Shown here: one piece after another, positions 23,783 to 32,478 of the stretch | How the letters are laid out: every line of letters starts with the position of its first letter | Numbering within the stretch: the stretch's first letter is position 1 | Assembly (NCBI GenBank): GCA_902363835.1 | Contig: CABJBM010000013.1 | Coordinates: 62,001-126,000, forward strand | Length of the DNA stretch: 64,000 nt | Reading direction: 5' to 3' | Source of the DNA: Lachnospiraceae bacterium | Lineage (GTDB): Bacteria > Bacillota > Clostridia > Lachnospirales > Lachnospiraceae | Notes under the pieces: generated by a model | What the model saw: the letters and a program-made list of their open reading frames with translations, nothing else | What the model was told of the DNA's origin: nothing | The model's database searches: none | Made by a program: the position numbers and the translations under genes

Positions 23783-25861
23783 TTAAAAAAGTTTTTCCTT
23801 AATTGCATATCTGGCAATCTGTTCTTTCAGCATATGAGCCTGCGCTGATAATTCCTGACTTGTAGCAGCGCTTTCTTCAGCAATGGCCGCGTTGTTCTGA
23901 ACAACATTGGAAATCTGTTCAATACCTGCCGTAACTTCTTCTAAAGATGAAAACTGCACATCAGCCTTTTCTGAAATTTCTGCAATATCCGAAATAATTT
24001 CTTTAGCGCCTGTCATAACATTTCCAAGGGAAGTCGCTGTAATCTCCGCAAATTTAGCGCCTTCCTGTACGGAACGAAGAGAACTTTCAATCAGAACAGT
24101 CGTATTCTTAGCTGCTTCCGCACTCTTTGATGCAAGATTTCTTACTTCATCAGCAACAACGGCAAATCCCTTTCCGGCTTCTCCGGCCCTGGCTGCTTCA
24201 ACGGCCGCATTAAGAGCCAGTATATTTGTCTGAAATGCAATATCTTCTATGGTCTTTATAATATTTCCAATCTGGCCTGAAGTTTCAGTTATATCAGCCA
24301 TTGACTTAAGAAGCTCATTCATCTGGTTATTGCTGCTTTCCAATTCTGCTCCAACGGCCTCAGCCTTATTATTGGCGTTATTGGCATGCATGGAACTTTC
24401 CTTAACCTGATTGGTAATTTCCATGATTTTTGCAGAAAGCTCTTCTATGGAGCTGGCCTGTTCAATTGCCCCCTGACTCAGCGACTGGGAGCCGTCGGAA
24501 AACTGCTGGGCACCGCTTGCCACCTGTTCGGCTGCTACCCGCATTTCGTTGAAAGTGTCATTCAAAGAATCTAAAATACGGCATAAATCAATCTTTATTC
24601 TGTTAAAATCACCTATAAAGTCTTTTTCAATTGAAATATCCAGATTGCCTGAAGCCACCTGTTCAAGTACTTTTGAAATTTCACCGATATAGCCGCCCAA
24701 TGTTTCCGAAGTTTCCACAAAAATCTTAGCCAGCAATCCTAATTCATCATTTTTATAAGTGACAGTCCCATTGTCCTGGGAAAGATCACCACTTCTCATC
24801 TTTTCAGCCAGGCCCATTACAGAATTAACCGGAGCAAGGCCTTTCTTCAACGCAATCACACTGACCAATATCAGTACAACTAAACCAATCCCACCAATAC
24901 CTGCTAATGCAAAGGTAATCTTTGCTACGGAGCTCATGGCCTCACTTTCATTTACCGCAAAGGCACTTGACCAGTTAACATCTGTCCCGTCCAGATGAAG
25001 CGCTTTATGAATGACCAATGCAGTTTTTCCATCAGAATAAGAATTTTTAATTTTGCCGGTTACTGAGCTGCCGTTTGCCACTGCCTTCTGAATAGCTTCA
25101 TAACCAGAAACAGATTGGGGCACGCTGCCAACGATTCCCCCATCTGCGGTGTGGGCCAGGCAGGTTCCATTGCCTGTAACAATATAGCTGTATGAAGTTT
25201 TATATCCTCCGTCTGCGTAATTTAATCCTGCAATGCTGGACACATCTATATCGCAATTTGCAACTCCTAAAAATTCACCATTTTCATTTACAACAGGGTT
25301 GCTCAATGTAATCAGCCAAATGGTTTCACCGGTAGAAAGCTTGTACTCATATGGTTCTGTTACGTGAATGGACAAATTGTTCTTTGCAGGTAAATAATAA
25401 TCTGCATTTCCATAGGTATCAAAATCATTTAAAACATCAAGTCCTGTGCCGGAGCCGTCACGGAAAACGTAATAGGAAAGTCCGCCGGGCGTATCCGGCA
25501 TGAATTTGTTTGGCTCAAAAGCATAATATGCGGAAAATATCTTGTCATTATTTAATACCCCCTGCAAAGATTTTACCAGCATTTTGTTCGCTTCTTCCCT
25601 GTCAAGCGTTTGATATCTCTGCACTTCTAAAGATAATGCCTGGGAAAATACCAGCATGCTGTCCAGATACGATAGCACTTCTTTGGCATTTTCTTCTGCA
25701 ATATAATTCAGCTCTTTCTCCGTCATTTCAGATACGGTACTGCTTGCTAACAGACTTAAACAGGAACACATTGCAACAATTACGATTAAGATTATCATTG
25801 CCATGGTAATTGGTATTTTTACTGTAAGCCTGTTTTTCCATAGTATTTTTTCATTGTTCAT
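23783..25861 (-). CDS. Methyl-accepting chemotaxis protein
   Basis: 692 residues. TM1 (~16-38) is followed by a large extracellular double-Cache domain ([46 protein letters not shown]), TM2 (~325-350), HAMP and a cytoplasmic signalling domain. The hairpin tip is [20 protein letters not shown], the CheA/CheW contact. Cache domains of this kind bind amino acids or other small ligands. The gene stands alone with its own promoter and terminator. Confidence 0.94.
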   Translation of the reverse strand: MNNEKILWKNRLTVKIPITMAMIILIVIVAMCSCLSLLASSTVSEMTEKELNYIAEENAKEVLSYLDSMLVFSQALSLEVQRYQTLDREEANKMLVKSLQGVLNNDKIFSAYYAFEPNKFMPDTPGGLSYYVFRDGSGTGLDVLNDFDTYGNADYYLPAKNNLSIHVTEPYEYKLSTGETIWLITLSNPVVNENGEFLGVANCDIDVSSIAGLNYADGGYKTSYSYIVTGNGTCLAHTADGGIVGSVPQSVSGYEAIQKAVANGSSVTGKIKNSYSDGKTALVIHKALHLDGTDVNWSSAFAVNESEAMSSVAKITFALAGIGGIGLVVLILVSVIALKKGLAPVNSVMGLAEKMRSGDLSQDNGTVTYKNDELGLLAKIFVETSETLGGYIGEISKVLEQVASGNLDISIEKDFIGDFNRIKIDLCRILDSLNDTFNEMRVAAEQVASGAQQFSDGSQSLSQGAIEQASSIEELSAKIMEITNQVKESSMHANNANNKAEAVGAELESSNNQMNELLKSMADITETSGQIGNIIKTIEDIAFQTNILALNAAVEAARAGEAGKGFAVVADEVRNLASKSAEAAKNTTVLIESSLRSVQEGAKFAEITATSLGNVMTGAKEIISDIAEISEKADVQFSSLEEVTAGIEQISNVVQNNAAIAEESAATSQELSAQAHMLKEQIARYAIKEKLF

Positions 25862-25924
25862 CTTAGTTTCCCCTTTTAGAAATTATTGTCAGGCAACTGT
25901 TAAATTACCGGCTTCTTGTGAATT

Positions 25925-25932
25925 ATATCGGC
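25925..25932 (-). promoter_or_regulatory. Sigma-D-like -10 element upstream of mcp
   Basis: GCCGATAT on the minus strand exactly matches the -10 of flagellar/chemotaxis sigma-D (sigma-28) promoters, 64 bp before the mcp start. A TAAA -35 at the usual 15-bp spacing is not present, so strength is uncertain. The same bases also give a sigma-A-like TATAAT. Confidence 0.5.
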
Positions 25933-25968
25933 TTACATGCGTTTATTCATAAGTTTTTCAATTTCACT

Positions 25969-25991
25969 TTCCTGGAAATGTATTCCAGGAA
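25969..25991. repeat. Perfect inverted repeat upstream of mcp
   Basis: TTCCTGGAA and TTCCAGGAA arms of 9 bp separated by 5 bp. It lies upstream of the putative mcp promoter and could be an operator. Confidence 0.5.
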
Positions 25992-26051
25992 GTTTTGGAA
26001 AAGGCCCGGTGGCCTGCATGGATTGGCTCCTGGTAAAAAGGGGTGTTACAG

Positions 26052-26098
26052 AAAAAAACTGATGCTCTGGTCAATCAATTATTTACCAAAGCATCAGC
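26052..26098 (-). terminator. Terminator after nanE
   Basis: Stem CTGATGCTTTGGT / ACCAGAGCATCAG, then TTTTTTT on the minus strand. Confidence 0.85.
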
Positions 26099-26111
26099 CT
26101 TTTATATGTAG

Positions 26112-26852
26112 TTAATCTGCGTTTAACGCTGTGAAGGGAAATTGGGTCTCCTTTGCGTCCTTTAAAGCTTTTACGTATCTCTCTGTTATAATCTCGGGCC
26201 TGGTTATGGAGGTTCCTACCACTACTGCATGGGCGCCTGCATTTATGGCTTCCACTGCTTCCTCCTCCCGCATGATCCGCCCTTCCGCCATAATCGGCGT
26301 ATCAGTAATCCTGCGGATCTGACGGATTAATTCTAAATTAACGCTGTTCACTTCATGGCTTTCCTCGGTGTACCCTGACAAGGTGGTGGAAATAATGTCA
26401 AAGCCCAGAGGAAGGATTGCTTCGGCCTCATCCACCGTGGAAATTTCTCCCATCACCAGCACATTGGGATAGGCCCCCCGGATTTTCTTCAAAATCCCCT
26501 CCACAGTCTCCCCACCGGGCCTTTTTCTTGGGGTGGCATCCAGGGCAATGATCTCAATTCCCTCTTCCAGAATCTCCTGGGCGCTCTCAAAAGTAGGAGT
26601 GATGTACACATTATAATTATCCCGGAACTGTTTGTTGATACCGATAATCGGAAGGTCAACCCGCTCCTTGATTTTTCTAATATTGTCCGCACCCGTGGCC
26701 CGGATTCCGGCGGCTCCGCCCTGCTTGGCTGCGGCCGCAAAGGCTGCCATAATCTCAGCCCCGTACATGGGCCAGCCTACCCTCGCCTGACAGGATACGA
26801 TCAGCTTGTGTTTTAATTTTTCCAATAGGTTTTTGCCTGACTGGTTCATCAT
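26112..26852 (-). CDS. nanE: N-acetylmannosamine-6-phosphate 2-epimerase
   Basis: 246 residues, TIM-barrel. Conserved segments: LIVSCQARVGWPMYGAEIMA, GAAGIRATGADNIRKIKERV, and ALDATPRKRPGG with the catalytic Lys region, then ISTVDEA and HAVVVGTSITRPE. It converts ManNAc-6-P to GlcNAc-6-P. It overlaps the PTS IIC-IID gene by 4 bp and is last in the operon, so the PTS probably brings in ManNAc or a related sugar. Sialic acid lyase (nanA) is not in the window. Confidence 0.93.
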   Translation of the reverse strand: MMNQSGKNLLEKLKHKLIVSCQARVGWPMYGAEIMAAFAAAAKQGGAAGIRATGADNIRKIKERVDLPIIGINKQFRDNYNVYITPTFESAQEILEEGIEIIALDATPRKRPGGETVEGILKKIRGAYPNVLVMGEISTVDEAEAILPLGFDIISTTLSGYTEESHEVNSVNLELIRQIRRITDTPIMAEGRIMREEEAVEAINAGAHAVVVGTSITRPEIITERYVKALKDAKETQFPFTALNAD

Positions 26853-28432
26853 AAGAGCCCAACCGCCTTTCCTGCAATTCCTAATACAAAGCTTGCAATA
26901 ATGCAGATGTACATTCCTTTTTTATGTTTTATCAAAATCCAATAATAGACCAGAACCAAAAGCAGCGGCATCAGACTTGGCATCAGGGAGTTGATGATAT
27001 CCTGCAAAATGATCTCCTTTTCGCCAATTACCCACACGCAGCCGATCTTTAAATTCACAAAGCCCACGATCATGGCTCCTACCACCATCATTCCTACAAT
27101 GGTAGCTCCCTCCACAAATTTATCGATAATATCGCTGCTCTTCATTTTTACCACCAGGTTTGTTCCCAGCTCATAACCGTACTTGATAAACAGCCATCTG
27201 GAACACACGTTGAGAAGCACATTGGGGATGATGAACAGGAACGGTCCCGCCGCATTTCCGTCCAGAGCAAGGGCGGCGCCGATTGCAGCAAAAATAGTCA
27301 TAAATGTGGCCTTAAACACAGAATCACCAATGCTGGATAATGGCCCCATAAGAGCTGCCTTGGTAGAAGAAATGGCCTCGGCGGAAATCAGTTTGCCGGC
27401 CGCCCGCTGCTCCTCCAGCGCCAGGGAGACTCCCAAAACCGCGTTGCCTGTGTATGGATGGCAGTTAAAAAACTCATTGTGGCGCTGCATGGCTTCCTGG
27501 AAATCTGCCTGGTTCGGATATAGAACCTTCAGCGCCGGGATCATGGCATAGCAAAAGCCCAGGGAACAATACCGCTCATAGTTGATGGTAGTCATGAAGA
27601 AGAAGGAACGCCAGAATACCTTTTTCAGCTCTTTCCTGCCCAGCATCCCCTGTGCGGCCACAGACTCCGCCTCGTCGTCATCAAAGCCGTCATCTTCGTC
27701 CGCTTCCTTTTTTCTCATGGTGTGCATTGCAAATACCAAAGCAAGGGCAATCGTTGAGATGGCCAGCACGTTCAGTCCCAGGTAAACGGAGAACACAAAC
27801 CCCAGGGCAAAGAAGGACCAGTATTTTTTAAAATTCATCATCTTCAGCAGCATCGCCATTCCCACCGCGGGAAGAATGCCGGAAGCAAGCTTTAAGCCGT
27901 TTGTCAGCACCGGAGGCATGGCTGCCACCACGTTGTTCACAAACTCGCTGCCAAACTGGATCGCCAGAAAGGTGGGAATAAAGAAAACAAAGAAAAACAC
28001 CACCAGGCCGCATAAGTGCATGCGCTCTACCATCTTGTAGTCACCAGCCCGGACGTATTTGTCCGCACCATGGATTAATACGATGTTTAAGTTCCATGCA
28101 AACATGATCAGCAGCTGGGCCATTAAACCAATGGGCAGGGCCAGGGCGATTCCCACCTCAGCATTGCCGCCGTTTAAAATGGCGAACACCGTTGAAAGGA
28201 TTCCTGCGATCTGGGCATTGGGAGGAACGCTTCCCCCCACAGGAATCACGCCCATATACATCAGTTCCACGCTTCCGCCTACCAAAAGACCAGTCTGCAC
28301 ATCTCCCAAAAGGAGTCCGATCAACGGCCCTGCAAAAATCGGCCGGGAGATCATCCAATAGCCATATCCATAATTCTCCAAAATCAAAGCTGCAATAAAG
28401 ATACTTAATAACAGTACTTGAACTGTATTCAT
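26849..28432 (-). CDS. Fused PTS mannose-family EIIC-EIID
   Basis: About 527 residues from ATG 28432, placed 9 nt after GGAGGAGG; an earlier GTG overlaps the site. Residues 1-~265 match EIIC: NYGYGYWMISRPIFAGPLIG, GVIPVGGSVPPNAQIAGI. After an acidic linker (KKEADEDDGFDDDEAES) residues ~270-527 match EIID: KVFWRSFFFMTTINYERYCS, HNEFFNCHPYTGNAVLGVSL, and GPLSSIGDSVFKATFMTIFA. These two are normally separate proteins (ManY and ManZ). No stop or frameshift is seen at the join. Confidence 0.9.
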   Translation of the reverse strand: MNTVQVLLLSIFIAALILENYGYGYWMISRPIFAGPLIGLLLGDVQTGLLVGGSVELMYMGVIPVGGSVPPNAQIAGILSTVFAILNGGNAEVGIALALPIGLMAQLLIMFAWNLNIVLIHGADKYVRAGDYKMVERMHLCGLVVFFFVFFIPTFLAIQFGSEFVNNVVAAMPPVLTNGLKLASGILPAVGMAMLLKMMNFKKYWSFFALGFVFSVYLGLNVLAISTIALALVFAMHTMRKKEADEDDGFDDDEAESVAAQGMLGRKELKKVFWRSFFFMTTINYERYCSLGFCYAMIPALKVLYPNQADFQEAMQRHNEFFNCHPYTGNAVLGVSLALEEQRAAGKLISAEAISSTKAALMGPLSSIGDSVFKATFMTIFAAIGAALALDGNAAGPFLFIIPNVLLNVCSRWLFIKYGYELGTNLVVKMKSSDIIDKFVEGATIVGMMVVGAMIVGFVNLKIGCVWVIGEKEIILQDIINSLMPSLMPLLLVLVYYWILIKHKKGMYICIIASFVLGIAGKAVGLL

Positions 28433-28460
28433 AAGAAACACCCTCCTCCTTAATCAAAAA

Positions 28461-28925
28461 TCACATCAGCCTCATCAAATCTTCCTCCGCATCCGTTGGA
28501 GTCGTCCTGTTCTCAAGCCTTACTCCACGACCGTTCAATTTCCTGAAAATATCTTCCATCTCCTGGTCCACGTAGACGGTTTTGGACAGCTGCCTCCTGC
28601 CCTCCTTAAAATACAGCCCGCCCACATTGACCGCATTCAGTTTAATCCCCTTCTCGCAGATGGAAAGCAGCGTGGCCGGATGCTTCACCACCACAAATAT
28701 TTTCCGTTTCTCATACTTGTTTAAAAGCTCCACCGACTTCTCCTCGTCACAGATAAAACATTTCACACCAGATGGGCAGGCCATCTGAAGCAAAGATATC
28801 TGGAATTTGTCCTTTGCGATCTCATTGTCAATCACCATGATCGCCTCACTTTTGCAGGCAACGGTCCATGCGTAGGCCACCTGGCCGTGTATCAGACGCT
28901 CATCAATTCTAGCTATGGTAATCAT
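28461..28925 (-). CDS. PTS mannose-family EIIB
   Basis: 154 residues. MITIARIDERLIHGQVAYAW contains the phospho-accepting His14, in the ManX-type IIB fold. It passes phosphate from the divergently encoded IIA to the sugar crossing IIC-IID. It is the first gene of the IIB-IICD-nanE operon, behind the promoter at 28950-28978. Confidence 0.93.
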   Translation of the reverse strand: MITIARIDERLIHGQVAYAWTVACKSEAIMVIDNEIAKDKFQISLLQMACPSGVKCFICDEEKSVELLNKYEKRKIFVVVKHPATLLSICEKGIKLNAVNVGGLYFKEGRRQLSKTVYVDQEMEDIFRKLNGRGVRLENRTTPTDAEEDLMRLM

Positions 28926-28949
28926 AAGTTCGCCCCCTTTCTTAACTTC

Positions 28950-29009
28950 AAACTATCAGACCCGAAAGTAAATGTCAACAATCTTACGATAATGCGAAAT
29001 TTTCTTTCG
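28950..29009 (-). promoter_or_regulatory. PTS-nanE operon promoter with upstream palindrome (RpiR-type site)
   Basis: TTGACA (28973-28978), 17-bp spacer, TAGTTT (28950-28955) on the minus strand. A palindrome CGAAA-N5-TTTCG lies at 28995-29009, resembling the TGAAA-N5-TTTCA sites of RpiR-family regulators. The rpiR gene is immediately upstream. Confidence 0.6.
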
Positions 29010-29026
29010 GTTTATGAAACAAGGAC

Positions 29027-29860
29027 TTACTCAATGCGTGTTTGCTGGATTTTCTGGATGCTCTCATCATAATTCAGAGAGCAGTACAATGCGTACAGAA
29101 TGTCGATAATGTAAAGCTGCGCTGTTCTGGATGCCATGGCTCCGCTTCGGAACACCGTCTCTTTGGCAGTCACAAACAAATTGTAATCCGCAATCCGGTT
29201 TAAGGAACTTTCGCTGCTGGAAGTCACCGCCACCACCGGGGTTCCGTTCTTTTGAAGAATTCCGGCGATTTGGATCATCCTCTTTGTTTCGCCGGAATAG
29301 GAAATGATAATTCCCACGTGTGAGGCATCGGAATTCACTGCCTGAACGTACTGCCGGTCATAGAGCTGGTAGGTGTTTACAATTTTCCCAATGCGCATGA
29401 ACTTAAACTGCCCGTCCACTGCCACCATGTTGGAGGCTCCCTCACCATAGAAGTCAATGACCACCGCTTTCTGCAGCAGCTTTGCAACTTCCATAAACTG
29501 CTTCTCATTGACCAGCACTCTGGTCTCCTCTATGGTTTTGACGGAAATATTGGTGATCTTCTCTATGATAGCATGTGGTGTGTCGTTCTTCTCAATGGTG
29601 GTAGTGTCCAACAGGTTCATCTGCATATCCTGAAAATACTTGGTCTCCTCTGCCAGCAGCACCTTCAGCCGGGCAAAACCCTTGATATCAATCTTTTTAC
29701 ACAGGCGGACCACGGTGGCCGGTGATGTAAAGGATTCTTTTGCCAGATCATATATCGTATATTCCAGAACCTTTTTCGGGTATTTCAGAATGTATTCCCT
29801 GACCTGGTTCTCCGCCTCCGACAGATTTCTGTAGTCTCTCAATTTAATTAAAACGCTCAT
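29027..29860 (-). CDS. MurR/RpiR family regulator, N-proximal to the PTS island
   Basis: About 277 residues from ATG 29860 (GGGAGG upstream); the longer frame has no site. N-terminal HTH_6 with TIYDLAKESFTSPATVVRLC, C-terminal SIS sugar-phosphate domain with VVIDFYGEGASNMVA and HVGIIISYSGETKRMIQI. It lies between the divergent PTS/nanE and murQ operons, so it probably controls both in response to an amino-sugar phosphate. Confidence 0.9.
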   Translation of the reverse strand: MSVLIKLRDYRNLSEAENQVREYILKYPKKVLEYTIYDLAKESFTSPATVVRLCKKIDIKGFARLKVLLAEETKYFQDMQMNLLDTTTIEKNDTPHAIIEKITNISVKTIEETRVLVNEKQFMEVAKLLQKAVVIDFYGEGASNMVAVDGQFKFMRIGKIVNTYQLYDRQYVQAVNSDASHVGIIISYSGETKRMIQIAGILQKNGTPVVAVTSSSESSLNRIADYNLFVTAKETVFRSGAMASRTAQLYIIDILYALYCSLNYDESIQKIQQTRIE

Positions 29861-29962
29861 AACAAACCTCCCTACTGATTCTGTTGTATGTCTCATTTTA
29901 TTTGTCCACATTATGGCACAAAACTTTCAGGAAGTAAAACAAAATTTCAGAATAAGGCCAAC

Positions 29963-29992
29963 TGTTTGATTTTTAATTTCAAACCCTTATAA
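29963..29992 (+). promoter_or_regulatory. murQ promoter with embedded inverted repeat
   Basis: TTGATT (29965-29970), 16-bp spacer, TATAAT (29987-29992). The inverted repeat GTTTGA-N9-TCAAAC (29963-29983) covers the -35 and spacer, a repressor-type position. Two further CTGAAA half-sites lie upstream near 29921-29949. Confidence 0.65.
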
Positions 29993-30023
29993 TAAAATTA
30001 TCAAACACACGGAGGGGAAGTAT

Positions 30024-30938
30024 ATGAATTTAAAAACCTTAGAAACAGAGCAGAGAAATCCCAATACACTGTCCATTGATTCCATGTCCACCTTTGAAAT
30101 GCTGTCCGCCATCAACCGTGAAGATACCGGTGTCGCCATGGCGGTGAAAAAATGCCTGCCAGCTCTCACTCAGCTGGTGGATGAAATCTGCAGGCGCCTG
30201 TCAGAGGGAGGCAGACTGTATTATGTAGGTGCAGGTACCTCCGGGCGCCTGGGTGTGCTGGATGCCTCCGAGTGTCCGCCCACCTATGGCGTTTCCCCTG
30301 ATCTGGTACAGGGGATCATTGCCGGAGGTGACAGAGCACTGCGAAAATCCATGGAGGGAGTGGAGGACAATGAGGCGGCAGGAAAGGAAGACTTAATCCG
30401 CTGCGGCCTCAAATCACAGGATGTGGTGGTCGGACTGGCAGCCAGCGGCCGGACTCCTTATGTGATCGGCGCGCTGGACTATGCGGATTCCATCGGCGCG
30501 TACACAGGCGCTGTCTCCTGTCTGTCAAACGCTCAGATGTCCCAGCATGCCAAGACTGCCGTGGAGGCTGTGACAGGCCCGGAGGCAGTAACAGGCTCCA
30601 CCAGAATGAAAGCTGGAACCGCCCAGAAAATGATCTTAAATATGATCTCAACTTCCGTTATGATTCAAATGGGAAAAGTTTACCAGAATCTGATGGTGGA
30701 TCTTCTGCCAACCAATGAAAAGCTGGTGGTCCGCGCAAGGAATATCATTTGCGAATGCCTTAACTGCGATGATGAGAAGGCAAAGGAACTTCTGGCTGCT
30801 TCTGGCAGCAAAGTAAAACTGGCGGTTTTTATGGGACTTTCCGGTCTGGATGCGGACAAAGCCCAGCAATACCTGACCGCTGCCAGGGGAAATCTTTCAG
30901 CTGCCATCAACACCTACAACAGCGGGGAGGTATCCTAA
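30024..30938 (+). CDS. murQ: N-acetylmuramic acid 6-phosphate etherase
   Basis: 304 residues; GGAGGGGAAG before the ATG. SIS fold with GRLYYVGAGTSGRLGVLDAS and ECPPTYGVSPDLVQGIIAGG, AVTGSTRMKAGTAQKMILNM and a C-terminal helical (UBA-like) region. It splits MurNAc-6-P into GlcNAc-6-P and D-lactate during wall recycling. It is directly followed by the PTS IIA gene, linking the PTS to amino-sugar use. Confidence 0.95.
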   Translation: MNLKTLETEQRNPNTLSIDSMSTFEMLSAINREDTGVAMAVKKCLPALTQLVDEICRRLSEGGRLYYVGAGTSGRLGVLDASECPPTYGVSPDLVQGIIAGGDRALRKSMEGVEDNEAAGKEDLIRCGLKSQDVVVGLAASGRTPYVIGALDYADSIGAYTGAVSCLSNAQMSQHAKTAVEAVTGPEAVTGSTRMKAGTAQKMILNMISTSVMIQMGKVYQNLMVDLLPTNEKLVVRARNIICECLNCDDEKAKELLAASGSKVKLAVFMGLSGLDADKAQQYLTAARGNLSAAINTYNSGEVS

Positions 30939-31367
30939 ATGACAGCCATTTTACTTGTATCACACGGCACCTTTTCCAAAGCCATGCTGGAGACAGCGGA
31001 AATGATCCTGGGCCCCCAGTCCCAGGCAGCCGCAGTTGGGCTTGCCCCTTCCCAAAGCCCGGAGGATTTAAAAGCTGAAATCCGAAGAGCCATTGAACGT
31101 TTAAGCGGCTCCGATTTACTGATCCTCACCGACGTCACCTCCGGCACTCCTGCCAGCACCATCACAGCGCTGTCCCGGGAATACAGTTTTCGCCATTTAA
31201 CAGGCATCAATCTTCCGCTGCTGATCGAGGCCTTAATCAGCCGCCAGTTCGTGCCTTTGAAAGATTTAACTGCCTCATTGATGCAGAATGCGGCCTCCAC
31301 GTTTGTGGATGTGGATGAGATGATGTGCAGAGGGCAGGAGTCAGACGATTTGGCAGATGATTTTTAA
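30939..31367 (+). CDS. PTS mannose-family EIIA
   Basis: 142 residues. Phospho-accepting His9 in ILLVSHGTFSKAM, and LILTDVTSGTPASTI is the family motif. Its ATG directly follows the murQ stop, with GGGGAGG inside murQ. It supplies IIA for the IIB and IIC-IID proteins encoded on the other strand. Confidence 0.93.
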   Translation: MTAILLVSHGTFSKAMLETAEMILGPQSQAAAVGLAPSQSPEDLKAEIRRAIERLSGSDLLILTDVTSGTPASTITALSREYSFRHLTGINLPLLIEALISRQFVPLKDLTASLMQNAASTFVDVDEMMCRGQESDDLADDF

Positions 31368-31498
31368 CAGAGGACATTGGTACAGGTACAGCCATATTAA
31401 GGAACGCGTACATTTGTGGAGTACAGAATCCGGCGGATGCCGCTGAAAAACTGACAGAAATTAAAAAGGGATATGGCCCTGACATGAAACCTTTATGA
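31361..31498 (+). pseudogene. C-terminal remnant of an unrecognised protein
   Basis: After TGA at 31358-31360 a 45-codon frame without a start reads FLTEDIGTGTAILRNAYICG then VQNPADAAEKLTEIKKGYGP to TGA at 31496. The composition is strongly protein-like and the reading frame differs from the IIA gene. It looks like the tail of a deleted third gene of the murQ-IIA operon. I do not recognise the family. Confidence 0.4.
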
Positions 31499-31520
31499 TT
31501 TCATGTCAGGGCCATATCCC
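31468..31520. terminator. Bidirectional terminator with a perfect 22-bp stem
   Basis: Arms 31468-31489 and 31499-31520 are exact complements with a 9-nt loop. T-rich sequence follows on the plus strand and AAAAA precedes, so it closes both the murQ-IIA operon and the convergent rpiR gene. Confidence 0.85.
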
Positions 31521-31527
31521 CTTCTGA

Positions 31528-32388
31528 TTATTTTTTATCATCAGAAATGGCGATCTCATGACGCCTGATACGGTCATGGGAATCCCCTCTGCTGACTGAT
31601 AAAAACAGATACAATATTTCGATCACTGTTGTGGCAGACACTCTGGAAAAGCAAAACTCTCCCAGAAGAAGTTTTTCCCTGGTAGCTGTTGTAATATGGT
31701 AATCGCAGACCTGGCCAAGAGGTGAGGAGGAATTGTTTGTAATGGCAATGGTTGGCGTATGGTTTTCCTTTGCAACTGCCACCAAAGTCATCAGCCGTTT
31801 GGAAAAACCGGAATTGGAGATGATGATGATGGCATCCTCTTCCTTTAAGTTGCAGGTATAAGCCATCTGCGTTTCCCAGATGGAACCGGACACAGCAGCA
31901 ATCCCCAGCTGATTGAATTTAAAGGAACCATCCATTGCCACGGGTATGGTATTCCCAACAGCCACAAGCTGTACGGTCCTGGCATGCTCAATCACAGTCA
32001 GGATCCGGTTTAACTCCTCCGGGTCCATCATGGATATGGTCTGGGTCAGTTCCGCCACCTTATTTGCCAGAATGTTCTGAAGGGACTGGGAGATGTTATC
32101 CCGGCTGATGTCATTGGAAACTTCAATGGAATTGCCCCTTTCCTCTGCTACCTCTTTTGCCAGATTGATTTTCAGGTGATGGAAACCGTTAAATCCACAC
32201 CTTCTGCAGAACCTGGATACAGTGGCATCACTGGTTCCGCTTGCAAGAGCCAGCTCCGCCACCGTCATATCGATTATTTCACTTTTATGTGCCAGGATAT
32301 AATCCGCAATCTTCTTTTCCGCTTCAAAAAACGAATCATAGGATGAGCAGAGAACACCGGATACACTAATACTTTCCTGCATAAGCAA
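31528..32388 (-). CDS. Second MurR/RpiR family regulator
   Basis: 286 residues (ATG 32388, or 32382). HTH_6 domain with MTVAELALASGTSDATVSRF and CRRCGFNGFHHLKINLAKEV; SIS domain with VQLVAVGNTIPVAMDGSF and EDAIIIISNSGFSKRLMTLV. It is distinct from the RpiR protein at 29027. It is convergent with murQ-IIA and alone in its transcript; its targets are unknown but the amino-sugar island is the nearest candidate. Confidence 0.88.
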   Translation of the reverse strand: MLMQESISVSGVLCSSYDSFFEAEKKIADYILAHKSEIIDMTVAELALASGTSDATVSRFCRRCGFNGFHHLKINLAKEVAEERGNSIEVSNDISRDNISQSLQNILANKVAELTQTISMMDPEELNRILTVIEHARTVQLVAVGNTIPVAMDGSFKFNQLGIAAVSGSIWETQMAYTCNLKEEDAIIIISNSGFSKRLMTLVAVAKENHTPTIAITNNSSSPLGQVCDYHITTATREKLLLGEFCFSRVSATTVIEILYLFLSVSRGDSHDRIRRHEIAISDDKK

Positions 32389-32413
32389 TCCACCTCAAAC
32401 TTTGTGTAATATT

Positions 32414-32451
32414 ATTTCATCATTATATCATGACATGAAATATATTGTAAA
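32414..32451 (-). promoter_or_regulatory. Promoter of the second rpiR gene with inverted repeat
   Basis: TTTACA (32446-32451), 18-bp spacer, TATAAT (32422-32427) on the minus strand. The inverted repeat ATTTCAT-N14-ATGAAAT (32414-32441) spans the -10, consistent with autorepression. Confidence 0.6.
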
Positions 32452-32478
32452 GGGGTGGGCCTGCTTTTCCTGCCTGCC

